Assembly: GCA_017427775.1 (NCBI GenBank)
Contig: JAFRSD010000013.1
Span: 144,427 to 208,426 of the forward strand
Source of the DNA: Lachnospiraceae bacterium
Lineage (GTDB): Bacteria > Bacillota > Clostridia > Lachnospirales > Lachnospiraceae
DNA length: 64,000 nucleotides
Direction of reading: 5' to 3'
Shown here piece after piece: positions 54,215-63,585 of this stretch. Under the pieces are notes generated by a model, which did not search any database, had not been told where the DNA came from, and worked only from the letters and a program-made list of their open reading frames with translations. The translations under genes were made by a program, and so were the position numbers. Position 1 is the first letter of the stretch. Each line of letters opens with the position of its first letter.

Positions 54215-54834
54215 ACGTAGTAGTACTCGTTTCCGGCGGCGGAACGAATCTGCAGGCAATCATCGATGCCGTTAAGGACGGCAAGATCACCAATACGAAG
54301 CTTTGCGGCGTGATCAGCAACAAACCCGATGCGTACGCTCTCACAAGAGCGGAGCAGAACGGGATTCCGGGCGTATGCGTATCCCGTAAGGCATTTGAGA
54401 CACGCGCGGAGTTCGAGGATGCGTTACTTGCGGCTGTAGATAAGTTTAACCCCGACCTGGTCGTTCTGGCGGGATTCTTAGTGATCCTTCCCGAGAAGAT
54501 GACCGAGAAATATTCGCACCGGATCATCAACATCCATCCGTCCCTGATTCCTTCGTTCTGCGGTGACGGTTATTACGGACTGCATGTGCATGAGAAAGTG
54601 CTTGCAAGAGGCGTAAAGGTAACCGGTGCCACGGTGCATTTTGTGGATGCGGGAACCGATACCGGCCCGATTTTACTCCAGAAGGCGGTTGACATCCTTC
54701 CCGGAGATACCCCCGAAGTGTTGCAGCGCCGTGTGATGGAGCAGGCGGAGTGGATTATCCTTCCGAAGGCCATCAATGCGATCGCAAACGGAAAGATCAA
54801 GGAAGTCGGCGGGGCATACTTCGTAGAAGAGTAA
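54208..54834 (+). CDS. purN: Phosphoribosylglycinamide formyltransferase
   Basis: PurN adds a formyl group from 10-formyl-THF to GAR. The 208-residue protein has [12 protein letters not shown] near residue 8, binding the ribose phosphate, and the catalytic His/Asp region [11 protein letters not shown] near 110 with [12 protein letters not shown] near 140. AAGGA precedes the ATG inside purM. The spacing to purD (102 bases) contains a duplicated start-site motif and a hairpin. Confidence 0.96.
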   Translation: MLNVVVLVSGGGTNLQAIIDAVKDGKITNTKLCGVISNKPDAYALTRAEQNGIPGVCVSRKAFETRAEFEDALLAAVDKFNPDLVVLAGFLVILPEKMTEKYSHRIINIHPSLIPSFCGDGYYGLHVHEKVLARGVKVTGATVHFVDAGTDTGPILLQKAVDILPGDTPEVLQRRVMEQAEWIILPKAINAIANGKIKEVGGAYFVEE

Positions 54835-54879
54835 GCGGATTTATCCGGAACAGACGTCTGTAAAACGAATAAGCATTTG

Positions 54880-54941
54880 GAACGATCATGAATTGTGCCC
54901 GGGCGGCACAATTCGTTTATAAAAAGGAGAACGATCATGAA
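54880..54941 (+). repeat. Duplicated start-site motif flanking a hairpin before purD
   Basis: GAACGATCATGAA occurs at 54880-54892 and again at 54929-54941, where its ATG is the purD start. Between them GAATTGTGCC (54890-54899) pairs perfectly with GGCACAATTC (54905-54914). Only the second copy has AAGGA in front. The hairpin may be an attenuator or a terminator with a poor T tract (GTTTAT). Confidence 0.75.
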
Positions 54942-56211
54942 GGTTTTGATTGTCGGCGGAGGCGGACGTGAGCATGCCATCGCATGGAAAGTAAGTCAGA
55001 GCAAGAAAGTGGACAAGATTTATGCGGCTCCCGGCAATGCCGGAATCGCCGAGATCGCGGAGTGTGTTCCGATCGGCGTGATGGAGTTCGATAAGCTTGT
55101 TGCATTTGCCAAGGAAAAGGAGATCGACCTTACGGTCATCGGACCGGACGATCCGTTAGTTGGCGGCGTCGTAGACGCATTTGAGGCGGCCGGACTTAGG
55201 GTGTTCGGACCGAGAGCCAATGCGGCAATCCTCGAGGGCAGCAAGGCATTTTCCAAGGACCTGATGAAGAAATACGGCATTCCGACCGCGGCTTACGAGA
55301 ACTTTACGGATGCGGAAGCAGCAATGGAATATCTGAAGACCGCGAAGATGCCGATCGTTTTAAAGGCAGACGGACTGGCACTCGGTAAGGGCGTACTGAT
55401 CTGCAATACCCGCGAAGAGGCAATGGCAGGCGTTAAGGAGATCATGCTTGACAAACATTTCGGAAATGCCGGCAATACAATGGTTATCGAGGAATTCATG
55501 ACCGGACGTGAGGTTTCGGCCCTGTTGTTCTGCGACGGAACGAATATTGCGCCGATGACGAGCGCGCAGGACCACAAGCGCGCAGGCGACGGCGATACCG
55601 GCCTTAATACCGGCGGCATGGGCACATTTTCTCCGAGCCCATTTTACACAAAGGAAATCGAGCAGTACTGCATCGATAATATCTATAAGCCTACGATGGC
55701 GGCAATGCGCAAGGAAGGAAGACCGTTCCACGGCGTTATGTTCGTCGGACTGATGCTGACGCCAGACGGCCCGAAGGTACTTGAGTACAATGCCCGTTTC
55801 GGCGATCCCGAGACGCAGGTTGTGCTTCCCAGAATGGAAACGGATATCGTTGATGTTTTTGAGGCCTGCATCGACGGCAAGCTCGCCGATATCGACCTTA
55901 AATTCGATAACGGCGCGGCGGTTTGCGTGGTACTTGCTTCGGACGGCTATCCGCAGAAGTACGAGAAGGGACTTCCGATCAGCGGTTTGAAGGATTTCAA
56001 CGACGCTGACGGAGAGTATGTATTCCATGCCGGAACGAAGTTCGGCGCGGACGGCTCGGTTCTCACGAACGGCGGCCGCGTGCTCGGTGTTGTGGCAAAG
56101 GCAGGCGACCTGAAGGCAGCCAGAGCGAAGGCGTACAAGGCAACCGAGAAGATCACATTTGCCAACAAATACATGCGTCACGACATCGGCAAGGCAATCG
56201 ACGAGGCATAA
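54937..56211 (+). CDS. purD: Phosphoribosylamine-glycine ligase
   Basis: PurD makes GAR from phosphoribosylamine, glycine and ATP. The 424-residue ATP-grasp enzyme has VLIVGGGGREHAIAWK at the N-terminus, the ATP-grasp lysines in VLKADGLALGKGV near residue 140, and GLNTGGMGTFSP near 220. NARFGDPETQVVLPR near 285 is the metal-binding segment. ATG 54937 follows AAGGAG; the longer in-frame start at 54895 lies inside the hairpin and is unlikely. Confidence 0.97.
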   Translation: MKVLIVGGGGREHAIAWKVSQSKKVDKIYAAPGNAGIAEIAECVPIGVMEFDKLVAFAKEKEIDLTVIGPDDPLVGGVVDAFEAAGLRVFGPRANAAILEGSKAFSKDLMKKYGIPTAAYENFTDAEAAMEYLKTAKMPIVLKADGLALGKGVLICNTREEAMAGVKEIMLDKHFGNAGNTMVIEEFMTGREVSALLFCDGTNIAPMTSAQDHKRAGDGDTGLNTGGMGTFSPSPFYTKEIEQYCIDNIYKPTMAAMRKEGRPFHGVMFVGLMLTPDGPKVLEYNARFGDPETQVVLPRMETDIVDVFEACIDGKLADIDLKFDNGAAVCVVLASDGYPQKYEKGLPISGLKDFNDADGEYVFHAGTKFGADGSVLTNGGRVLGVVAKAGDLKAARAKAYKATEKITFANKYMRHDIGKAIDEA

Positions 56212-56244
56212 AAAAACGAATAATCAAAAAAGGAGGAATGCGTG

Positions 56245-56976
56245 ATGAAAAGAAGAATAATAGCATTGCTCCTTTTCTGTTTCATTGGGCTCATCGGATG
56301 CGGCAGAAAGGAGACTACCCCCTCAGATAATTCTTCTTCTCTGACGGAATCGCCGACGGAAGGGCTGACTCCGACAGAAAATGCGCCAACCGAAGACATA
56401 GATCCGACGCCGACACCCATTATCTGGAAAGCAGGTGACAGGGAGTATTCGGTTGTGAGAAATGACACCGATAAGGCACTCTATTTTGATTTTGAAACAT
56501 TGAATCAGGCAGCAGATCTGGTCGTGATCGGTTCCTTTTCCGATGATGCAACGCAGGTGGTAAAGACGACATATTCCGAAGAATTCGGAAAGGATGTTAT
56601 CTATAACGGGGTCTCAACCAACACATTTATAATTGATCGGGTGTTAAAAGGAGCGCCGGAAGGTGAGACGATTCGCATATCGCAGCGCTATGTATTCGAT
56701 GAAGAGTTCGGACAGCTGATTTCCTTCGGAGACATGACGCCGATGGAGAAGGGCAGCAAATGGATTTACTTCCTCATTTATGACCCGCAGGAGCAGGTTT
56801 ACTATGCTGCAGGCGATTATACCGGCAGATATCCGTACCGCAACATTGAGCTTTCCGAGCTGGAAAAGGAGAGTTATACGCCTGCGGAAATCGGACTGTT
56901 CAGTCCGTATATGTTCGCCCGGATTTATCCGGTATATCAGAAGGTTTTAGAGTTTTATCAGATTGTGATTGAATAA
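56245..56976 (+). CDS. Lipoprotein of unknown function
   Basis: The 243-residue product has a lipoprotein signal peptide (IALLLFCFIGLIGCG, lipidated Cys near residue 20). A Thr/Pro/Ser-rich linker (about 23-60) comes next and then a globular domain of about 170 residues with YSEEFGKDVIYNGVSTNTF near 110 and a beta-rich look. I recognise no named family. ATG 56245 (after a GTG at 56242) has AAAGGAGG eight bases upstream. It follows purD by 33 bases but looks unrelated, and it has a terminator behind it. Confidence 0.65.
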   Translation: MKRRIIALLLFCFIGLIGCGRKETTPSDNSSSLTESPTEGLTPTENAPTEDIDPTPTPIIWKAGDREYSVVRNDTDKALYFDFETLNQAADLVVIGSFSDDATQVVKTTYSEEFGKDVIYNGVSTNTFIIDRVLKGAPEGETIRISQRYVFDEEFGQLISFGDMTPMEKGSKWIYFLIYDPQEQVYYAAGDYTGRYPYRNIELSELEKESYTPAEIGLFSPYMFARIYPVYQKVLEFYQIVIE

Positions 56977-57006
56977 CAGAAGGACATTTTTATAAGTCAT
57001 AAAAAG

Positions 57007-57034
57007 CGGCAGCGGTTTATCCGTTGCCGTTTTT
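57007..57034 (+). terminator. Intrinsic terminator after the lipoprotein gene
   Basis: CGGCAGCGG (57007-57015) pairs with CCGTTGCCG (57021-57029), nine pairs with one wobble, followed by TTTTT. The A-run before the stem makes it usable from the other strand too. Confidence 0.88.
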
Positions 57035-57050
57035 GGAATTTCAGGGCACT

Positions 57051-57084
57051 TTAACTTGACTTGAATTAAGTTAAAAGTTAAAAT
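57051..57084 (+). promoter_or_regulatory. Promoter covered by an inverted repeat
   Basis: TTGACT (57056-57061) and TAAAAT (57079-57084) are 17 bases apart. TTAACTT (57051-57057) and AAGTTAA (57068-57074) form an inverted repeat that spans the -35 box and most of the spacer. The next gene start is 180 bases away. Confidence 0.55.
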
Positions 57085-57151
57085 GCCGGGACGGAGTCGT
57101 GCGAAATCTGCATCCTGTCGGAATGTGTCGCGGCGCATCTGTCGGAAACAG

Positions 57152-57179
57152 TTGAAAAAACGGCGGAATATGGTACAAT
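57152..57179 (+). promoter_or_regulatory. Promoter of the pseudouridine synthase gene
   Basis: TTGAAA (57152-57157) and TACAAT (57174-57179) are 16 bases apart with TGG before the -10 box. Confidence 0.7.
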
Positions 57180-57264
57180 AGTTCAGAATAGGGTTATCTC
57201 GAATTGTCAGATAACGGACGAATGCAATAAGCCCCTTGTGAGGGCTTTCGATAAAGGACGGCAC

Positions 57265-57972
57265 ATGGAACAGGAAGGCGTAAGGATCAATAAATACTTA
57301 AGCGACGCAGGCGTATGCTCGCGGCGGGAGGCCGACCGGCTGATCGAGGAGGGGGTTGTTACCGTGAACGGTGAGGTGGCAACGCTCGGAACGAGAGTCA
57401 TGCCGGGGCAGAAGGTTAAGGTGCGCGGCAAGGAAGCAACGCTTACGAAGAAGGACGACAAAGTCGTTCTTGCGTTTCATAAGCCGAGAGGCGTTGAATG
57501 TACTTCGGACCGCAGCAATCCCGACAATATCATTGATTATATCCACTATGACAAGCGGATTTATACGGTAGGCCGGCTTGATAAGAACTCAAGCGGACTG
57601 ATTCTTTTAACGAACGACGGAGACCTTGCCAACCGCATCGCAAAGGCGGGCGAAGGCCATGAGAAAGAGTATCTGGTGCGTGTCGACAAGCCGCTGACGC
57701 CGGAGTTTTTATACAGCATGGCGCACGGGGTTCCGGTTCTCGGAAAGAAGACGGCGCCCTGCAGAGTGCAGCAGATCGGAGAGTGCTTCTTCCGGATCGT
57801 TTTGATCCAGGGTATGAACCGGCAGATCCGCCGTATGTGCGAATATCTCGAATATAAGGTGGTCGCGCTGAAGCGCGTCCGCGTCATGAATATCCTTCTT
57901 GGTGACCTGCCGAGCGGCCAGTACCGCGAGGTTTCGCCGAAGGAACTGAGTGAGCTTAAGAAACTGTTGTAA
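57265..57972 (+). CDS. rRNA pseudouridine synthase, RsuA/RluB family
   Basis: The 235-residue enzyme isomerises uridine in rRNA. An S4 RNA-binding domain (INKYLSDAGVCSRREADRLI, about residues 7-26) leads into the catalytic domain, where VGRLDKNSSGLILLTNDG near 103 carries the active-site Asp. GMNRQIRRMCEYL near 182 is also conserved. This fits RluB/RluE/RsuA; the exact target uridine cannot be told. ATG 57265 follows AAAGGA and is preferred over an upstream in-frame ATG at 57238. ligA follows after 15 bases. Confidence 0.9.
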   Translation: MEQEGVRINKYLSDAGVCSRREADRLIEEGVVTVNGEVATLGTRVMPGQKVKVRGKEATLTKKDDKVVLAFHKPRGVECTSDRSNPDNIIDYIHYDKRIYTVGRLDKNSSGLILLTNDGDLANRIAKAGEGHEKEYLVRVDKPLTPEFLYSMAHGVPVLGKKTAPCRVQQIGECFFRIVLIQGMNRQIRRMCEYLEYKVVALKRVRVMNILLGDLPSGQYREVSPKELSELKKLL

Positions 57973-57987
57973 GAAACAGGAGAAGGT

Positions 57988-59946
57988 ATGGACAAGAAAC
58001 AACGCATAACCGAACTGGTTGCGATTCTCGATAAGGCAGCACGTGTATACGAGCAGGAGGACCGCGAGATCATGTCGAACTTCGAGTACGATGCGCTCTA
58101 TGATGAGCTGCGTGCGCTCGAAGAGGAAACCGGTTTCGTGCTTTCAAACAGCCCAACGCAGCATGCCGGTTATGAGATCCTGTCGGAGCTTCCGAAGGAA
58201 CGCCATGAGAGCCCGATGCTTTCTCTTGATAAGACAAAGGAACGCGATGCGCTGGTCAGCTGGACGGGCGATCATGAAAGTATCCTTTCCTGGAAGATGG
58301 ACGGTCTGACGGTTGTTCTTACGTATCGAGACGGAGAGCTTTTTAAGGCCGTTACGCGCGGTAACGGGGAGATTGGCGAGGTAATTACCAACAACGCCCG
58401 CGTATTCAAGAATATCCCCCTTAAAATCGCTTACAAGGGTGAACTTGTGCTCCGCGGCGAGGCCGTAATCCGCTACAGCGATTTTGAGCAGATTAATGCG
58501 CAGATCGAAAAGGACGAGGACCGTTACAAGAACCCGCGCAACCTCTGCAGCGGAACGGTAAGACAGCTTAACAACCGTATAACGGCGGAACGGAACGTGT
58601 ATCTGTTCCCATTTGCCCTGATCAGCATGGATGGGGCGGACGGATTTGCAACCCGCGAGGAGCAGCTTAATTACCTGCGCGAGCTCGGCTTCGACCCGGT
58701 TGAATATAAGAAAGTAAGCAAGAGCAACATGCTCGAGACGATTCAGTGGTTCGCCGACCATGTGGCGACCAATGATTTTCCGTCGGACGGCCTTGTGCTT
58801 ACCTATAATGATATTGCGTACGGCAACAGCCTCGGGCGGACCGCAAAGTTTCCGAGAAACGCGATTGCCTTCAAATGGAAGGATGAGACGCGTCAGACGA
58901 AGCTTCTTGAGATCGAGTGGAGCCCGTCAAGAACCGGTCTCATCAATCCGGTTGCGATCTTTGAGCCGGTGGAACTCGAAGGGACGACCGTGAGCCGCGC
59001 GAGCGTGCATAACCTGAGCGTGATGGAAGAACTGCAGCTCGGCATCGGCGACGAGATCACGGTTTACAAGGCAAATATGATCATTCCGCAGATTGCGGAG
59101 GACCTTACAAAGAGCGGCAATATCGAGATTCCGAAGACCTGCCCCGTATGCGGCGGACCGACCGAAGTGCGCGTATTGTTGGAAGCAAAGGCGCTTTACT
59201 GTACCAATCCGGACTGCATCGCGAAGAAGATCAAGCTGTTCAGCCATTTCGTGAGCCGTGACGCGATGAATCTCGAAGGCCTTTCGGAGATGACGATCGA
59301 GAAACTGATCGGAAGAGGCTTCGTTAAGGAGCCTGCCGATCTGTTCAAGATGGACACCCCCGAGATCCGCGAAGAAATCGTAAAGATGGAGGGCTTCGGC
59401 GAGAGGTCCTTTGAGAAACTGCTTGCGGCGGCCCGCAAAGCGCAGACCGTCAGCATGCCGAAATTCCTTTACAGCCTCGGAATTCCGGGTATCGGACTTG
59501 CAAACGCGAAGCTGATCTGCAAGGCATTCGGCTATGATATGGACGCCATCCGAAACGCCACCGCGGAAAGCCTTACGGACATCCCCGGTCTCGGCGCCGT
59601 GCTTGCGGCAAATGTGACCGCTTACATGGCCGATCCGGAGTATGCCCGAATGCTTAACGACCTTCTCAAAGTAGTGTCTTTCGAGGCACAGGAGGAGGTC
59701 GTGGAATCGCCGATTACCGGCAAGACATTTGTAATTACCGGAGCGGTTTCGCATTTTCCGAACCGTGACGCCGTCAAGGATTTCATTGAGGAGCGCGGCG
59801 GCAAGGTTGCGGGCTCCGTTTCCGCAAAAACCGATTATCTGATCAATAACGACACCGCAAGCGGGTCGAGTAAGAATAAAAAAGCGAAAGAACTCGGGAT
59901 ACCGATCATTTCCGAAGACGAATTTCTTGCACTCGTCGGGGAATAA
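57988..59946 (+). CDS. ligA: NAD-dependent DNA ligase
   Basis: LigA seals nicks in replication and repair. The 652-residue protein has an N-terminal Ia domain, and the adenylation motif KMDG near residue 103 with the AMP-accepting lysine. An OB fold, a four-cysteine zinc finger (CPVCGG...CTNPDC, about 382-411), helix-hairpin-helix repeats and a C-terminal BRCT domain (about 573-652) follow. Motif I reads SWKMDGLTV, where most LigA proteins have Glu two residues before the lysine. It is slightly shorter than the usual 670 residues. AGGAGAAGG precedes the ATG. Confidence 0.96.
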   Translation: MDKKQRITELVAILDKAARVYEQEDREIMSNFEYDALYDELRALEEETGFVLSNSPTQHAGYEILSELPKERHESPMLSLDKTKERDALVSWTGDHESILSWKMDGLTVVLTYRDGELFKAVTRGNGEIGEVITNNARVFKNIPLKIAYKGELVLRGEAVIRYSDFEQINAQIEKDEDRYKNPRNLCSGTVRQLNNRITAERNVYLFPFALISMDGADGFATREEQLNYLRELGFDPVEYKKVSKSNMLETIQWFADHVATNDFPSDGLVLTYNDIAYGNSLGRTAKFPRNAIAFKWKDETRQTKLLEIEWSPSRTGLINPVAIFEPVELEGTTVSRASVHNLSVMEELQLGIGDEITVYKANMIIPQIAEDLTKSGNIEIPKTCPVCGGPTEVRVLLEAKALYCTNPDCIAKKIKLFSHFVSRDAMNLEGLSEMTIEKLIGRGFVKEPADLFKMDTPEIREEIVKMEGFGERSFEKLLAAARKAQTVSMPKFLYSLGIPGIGLANAKLICKAFGYDMDAIRNATAESLTDIPGLGAVLAANVTAYMADPEYARMLNDLLKVVSFEAQEEVVESPITGKTFVITGAVSHFPNRDAVKDFIEERGGKVAGSVSAKTDYLINNDTASGSSKNKKAKELGIPIISEDEFLALVGE

Positions 59947-59984
59947 AGCACCGTCCCGGTTTCGTTTGGGAGAAAGGATACACT

Positions 59985-60905
59985 ATGCCGATCAAAGTAC
60001 AGAATGACTTGCCGGCAAGGCAGGTCGTAATCGATGAAAATATATTCGTTATGGATGAAAACCGCGCCATGTCGCAGGACATCCGTCCGCTGAAGATTGC
60101 AATCCTCAACCTGATGCCTCTTAAGGAGGATACCGAGGTGCATCTGCTGCGGAGCCTTTCCAACACGCCTCTTCAGCTTGATATTACATTCCTGACTACG
60201 GCGACGTATGTCGGAAGCAATACCGCGAAGAGTCATCTGGACCAGTTTTATCTTACATTTGACGATGTAAAGGACCAGAAATTCGACGGTCTGATCATTA
60301 CCGGAGCGCCGGTGGAGCAGATGGAGTTCGAGGAGGTGCTTTACTGGGACGAGCTGAAGAAGATCATGGACTGGAGCCTTACCAACGTAACGAGTACGCT
60401 GCACATCTGCTGGGGCGCCCAGGCCGCGCTTTATTACCATTACGGAATCCCGAAGATTCCGCTTCCGGAGAAAATGTTCGGGCTGTTCCGCCATAAGGTA
60501 ATGAACCGCCGCGAGCCTTTGGTGCGCGGGTTTGATGATGAATTCTATATGCCGCACAGCCGCCATACGACGGTGTCCAGGGATACGATCGCAGCCAATC
60601 CGGAACTTACGATCATGGCCGAGTCGCCCGAGGCCGGCGTATTTCTCGTGATGGCAAAGGAAGGACGCCAGATATTCGTCATGGGCCATCCGGAGTATGA
60701 CCGCATCACGCTTGACAAGGAGTACAAAAGAGACCTTGCGAAGGGACTTCCGATCGCAATGCCGAAGAACTATTATCCGAACGATGATCCGACGCAGAGG
60801 CCGCTCCTCCTTTGGAGAGCCCACGCGAATACGCTTTATACAAACTGGGTAAACTACTATGTATACCAGGCCACGCCTTATGATGTGGAGAGCATCGGCC
60901 GGTAA
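59985..60905 (+). CDS. metA: Homoserine O-acyltransferase (probably acetyltransferase)
   Basis: MetA acylates homoserine in methionine synthesis. The 306-residue protein has the catalytic cysteine in [10 protein letters not shown] at residue 142, the same number as in E. coli, and the partner histidine in FVMGHPEYD near 235. Residue 111 in GAPVEQ is Glu. Glutamate at this position goes with acetyl-CoA in Bacillus-type MetA, while E. coli has Gly and uses succinyl-CoA, so acetyl transfer is predicted. AAAGGA precedes the ATG. The 38 bases upstream leave no room for a SAM riboswitch. Confidence 0.92.
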   Translation: MPIKVQNDLPARQVVIDENIFVMDENRAMSQDIRPLKIAILNLMPLKEDTEVHLLRSLSNTPLQLDITFLTTATYVGSNTAKSHLDQFYLTFDDVKDQKFDGLIITGAPVEQMEFEEVLYWDELKKIMDWSLTNVTSTLHICWGAQAALYYHYGIPKIPLPEKMFGLFRHKVMNRREPLVRGFDDEFYMPHSRHTTVSRDTIAANPELTIMAESPEAGVFLVMAKEGRQIFVMGHPEYDRITLDKEYKRDLAKGLPIAMPKNYYPNDDPTQRPLLLWRAHANTLYTNWVNYYVYQATPYDVESIGR

Positions 60906-60987
60906 ATGCCATGCCGTGCGGAGCGTGAAGAGTGCCGCAACATAAAAACATACAGAACATGATGCCGCGGACATCTGAGGGGGAGAA

Positions 60988-62313
60988 ATGAATCGTAAGA
61001 CGTTTTTTATCACAATTGTAACAGTCTGCGCTGTTCTGATCGCAGTCGAAATCGGTGTTATCATCGGAATATACCGTAAAGGGCGCAAGAAAGACGAGAA
61101 GAAGTCTGACGTAACGCCAAGCATAACCGTTACGGAAGCACCGACGGGTACCGTAATAACGGACCCGGCACCACCGACAGTATCCTCGAAACCATATGAG
61201 AATTTTACCCCGACGCCGACACCGGAAGCCTGGGTTGACCGGCTTGAACTTTATCCGGGTGATCCGCGGATCGAGGGAACGGAAGAGGGATACCGTGACG
61301 TATGGCGCGTTACCGAGCAGCGGTTTTATACGATGAACGAAATGTTCTTCTGGATTGAGCCGCGAACCTATATGGAAGAGCCGTTTATGTGGTCGAAGGA
61401 TATTGATCTCCATGCCGCGCAGGCGTCTCAGATGAACAGTGTCCTTGACGGTTTGATCAGTTACGACTATGATCCCCGGGGGAATCTCCTTTCCCGGAAA
61501 GAGGAACTGTGCATTATGTATGACTGGGCTCCGGATGAGTATACGTTTACTTACGATGCGCTTTTCTCACCGTATGTTACGATCGATTACGGCGGAGTAC
61601 GTTATCCCTATCCGTCGTTAGGCCACAGGTATTCGTATGATACCAAGGGACGCGTTATACATGAGTGGACCGAGAAGCAGGAAGGATGCACTTATTCCGA
61701 GGGGATTTACCCGGAATATAAATACTATTACGGAGATGACGGGCGCCTTGCATTACGGGAGGCGTATTCCAAGACCGGAGAGCTGAAGGAATCGCTGTGG
61801 ATGAACTATACAATGGATGAACAGGGAAGAATCACTGTTTATTCGGAGATTGTCAGCAACACCCGGAGCCTTATTAAGGAATATCTGTATGATGACAACG
61901 GAATTCTGACCGAGGTGCGGGAATCCTACAGAGGCGAGGATCAGTATGCTAACCGTGACGTAATGAAGCAGTATAACGACAACGGGGAACTGATCGGAAA
62001 GAAAATTGACTTTCTGCTGGCGAATAACTATACCGAATCCGGTTACACGGTAGTGGACACCTATGAGTTTGGGTCCGAAATCAACAATGACGGGCAGAGA
62101 ATCTGCAAATTCACCCTCGAGGATGTCGATTCCTATGAAGGCGAGTATCACCGCACCTATGAGTATGATACTGCCGGCAACGTAACGGCGAGAACGACTT
62201 ACACGCCGGACGGGCTTCTGCTTTACCGTGAGGAGATTTCCTACGAACTTTTCAACGTTCCGATCAGCAAACTCACGGAAGAGGAGCGCATTAAACTGAA
62301 GATGTACCGCTGA
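60988..62313 (+). CDS. Membrane-anchored protein with YD-like repeats
   Basis: The 441-residue product has an N-terminal anchor (about residues 5-26), a basic patch and a Thr/Pro-rich linker to about 75. An extracytoplasmic region follows in which units such as RYSYDTKGRVIHEWTEK, YDDNGILTEVRES and YEYDTAGNVTARTTYTPDG repeat. These resemble the YD repeats of RHS proteins but are few and irregular. There is no toxin domain at the C-terminus, so it is not a full RHS toxin. GGGGGAG precedes the ATG. A role at the cell surface is inferred from the anchor. Confidence 0.6.
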   Translation: MNRKTFFITIVTVCAVLIAVEIGVIIGIYRKGRKKDEKKSDVTPSITVTEAPTGTVITDPAPPTVSSKPYENFTPTPTPEAWVDRLELYPGDPRIEGTEEGYRDVWRVTEQRFYTMNEMFFWIEPRTYMEEPFMWSKDIDLHAAQASQMNSVLDGLISYDYDPRGNLLSRKEELCIMYDWAPDEYTFTYDALFSPYVTIDYGGVRYPYPSLGHRYSYDTKGRVIHEWTEKQEGCTYSEGIYPEYKYYYGDDGRLALREAYSKTGELKESLWMNYTMDEQGRITVYSEIVSNTRSLIKEYLYDDNGILTEVRESYRGEDQYANRDVMKQYNDNGELIGKKIDFLLANNYTESGYTVVDTYEFGSEINNDGQRICKFTLEDVDSYEGEYHRTYEYDTAGNVTARTTYTPDGLLLYREEISYELFNVPISKLTEEERIKLKMYR

Positions 62314-62367
62314 TAACAATCAGTAAATACTGTGAAAGAAAGGAATCCACGCGGCTTCGGCTGCCGG

Positions 62368-62769
62368 ATGAAAAAAAACATGACGCTGGAAGAAGCAAGA
62401 GCATTTTTTGCAAATGACAAATACGCCACCGAAGCCTCGGGAATCACCATCGAGGAGGTCGGCGAGAACCATTCGGTATGCCGCATGCCGATTACCGCAA
62501 TCCATAAGAATGCGGTCGGCGGCGTGATGGGCGGAGCGGTTTACACGCTGTGCGACTTCGCATTTGCCGTGGCAACCAACAGCCCGGAGCACCATGCGGT
62601 AACGGCGGTCAGCCAGATCAGTTACCTTTCGCTTGTGAAAGGTACCGTGCTTACGGCAACAGCCGATATGATCAAAGACGGACGCCGCACCTGCTTCTTT
62701 CAGGTGACCGTGACCGACGATCTCGGCACGCTTGTTGCGATTGCCAATACAACCGGAATGCATGTGTAA
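62368..62769 (+). CDS. PaaI-family hotdog thioesterase
   Basis: The protein of about 133 residues has the hotdog fold pattern of acyl-CoA thioesterases, with HKNAVGGVMGGAVYTLCDFA near residue 45 holding the catalytic region. Start choice is difficult. GTG 62332 and ATG 62368 are in frame and neither has a ribosome site at normal distance. AGGA (62341-62344) lies 23 bases before ATG 62368, but a GCGGC-TTCG-GCTGC hairpin (62351-62364) sits between and would shorten the gap to about nine bases. ATG 62380 is a further option. Confidence 0.8.
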   Translation: MKKNMTLEEARAFFANDKYATEASGITIEEVGENHSVCRMPITAIHKNAVGGVMGGAVYTLCDFAFAVATNSPEHHAVTAVSQISYLSLVKGTVLTATADMIKDGRRTCFFQVTVTDDLGTLVAIANTTGMHV

Positions 62770-62793
62770 TGATTTAGCGGGGAGGAAGATGTG

Positions 62794-63477
62794 ATGTCTG
62801 AAACAAATGAACAGAACGGAATGAACCGGAATCCGGAGCCTGTAAAAACGGCGAAGAAGTTTCCGGTGAAGATAATTATTTATATTCTTATTATCGCAGC
62901 TTTGGCCGGCGGAATACAGGTCTACCGGTATTTCATGCGCTTTGATCCGACTTTTGAGGTGAACGGGCAGGAGTTCGGACTTCAGGTTACCGTCGGTGAT
63001 CTGGAGAAGCTTGGAATGACGCTTTGTCAGCCGGACGGAACGATTATTGATTCGGGTTCCATGAAAATGAACGCCAAGTCGACGATGGTCAATTCCTATT
63101 ATATCGGCGTGCCGAACGGCGATCATGCCGATCTGACCGGCTTTAAGGTAAGTGTTGTCAATATCGAAAAGGATGCGGCAACCTATACGGACTGCTACAT
63201 CCGTACGATTGATTACGTGCCGGAGAAGCAGAGTCCGGCTGTATCGGTGAAGATCTGCGGAATTGATTTCTCGCAGGCGGACCGAAAGAATATTAAGGAA
63301 TACGTGAAGAAGGCGGGAATCCCTTTTAAGGAAGCCAAAGTGGATGCGTTTATGAACGATAAGTCCGATACGGCCGAAGGAAAGCGGGGAAAGGTCGGTT
63401 TCAGCCTCGCGCGGACGGACAAGAATGTCAGCGTCGGATTTACGCGGAAAGATATCGGCTTTAAGTACGGAAGGTAG
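62794..63477 (+). CDS. Membrane-anchored protein of unknown function
   Basis: The 227-residue product has a short cytoplasmic start, one span (about residues 24-42) and an extracytoplasmic domain. That domain contains a segment VNGQEFGLQVTVGDLEKLGM near 52 and many short beta-like stretches. I recognise no family. ATG 62794, after a GTG at 62791, has GGGGAGG eight bases upstream. It lies 24 bases after the thioesterase gene and may be cotranscribed. A ragged hairpin after its stop (about 63491-63530) could end transcription but has a poor T tract. Confidence 0.6.
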   Translation: MSETNEQNGMNRNPEPVKTAKKFPVKIIIYILIIAALAGGIQVYRYFMRFDPTFEVNGQEFGLQVTVGDLEKLGMTLCQPDGTIIDSGSMKMNAKSTMVNSYYIGVPNGDHADLTGFKVSVVNIEKDAATYTDCYIRTIDYVPEKQSPAVSVKICGIDFSQADRKNIKEYVKKAGIPFKEAKVDAFMNDKSDTAEGKRGKVGFSLARTDKNVSVGFTRKDIGFKYGR

Positions 63478-63585
63478 TTCGGTGCGGCGGAAGATGCGAG
63501 GCGGCAACGAAAGCCGGCGCTTCCTGCATCTTTGTAACAAATGACAGAAGTTTCGGCATTTTGCCGCTCAATATTTATGTTTTTT

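Noticed and set aside
54895..54936. Longer purD start at 54895
   Set aside because: It would begin inside a perfect hairpin with no ribosome site, and the extra 14 residues are unlike PurD.
59947..59984. SAM riboswitch before metA
   Set aside because: The gap is 38 bases and contains only the ribosome site.
59835..61124. 429-codon open frame opposite metA
   Set aside because: metA has its catalytic cysteine, histidine and usual length; the antisense frame has no start signal.
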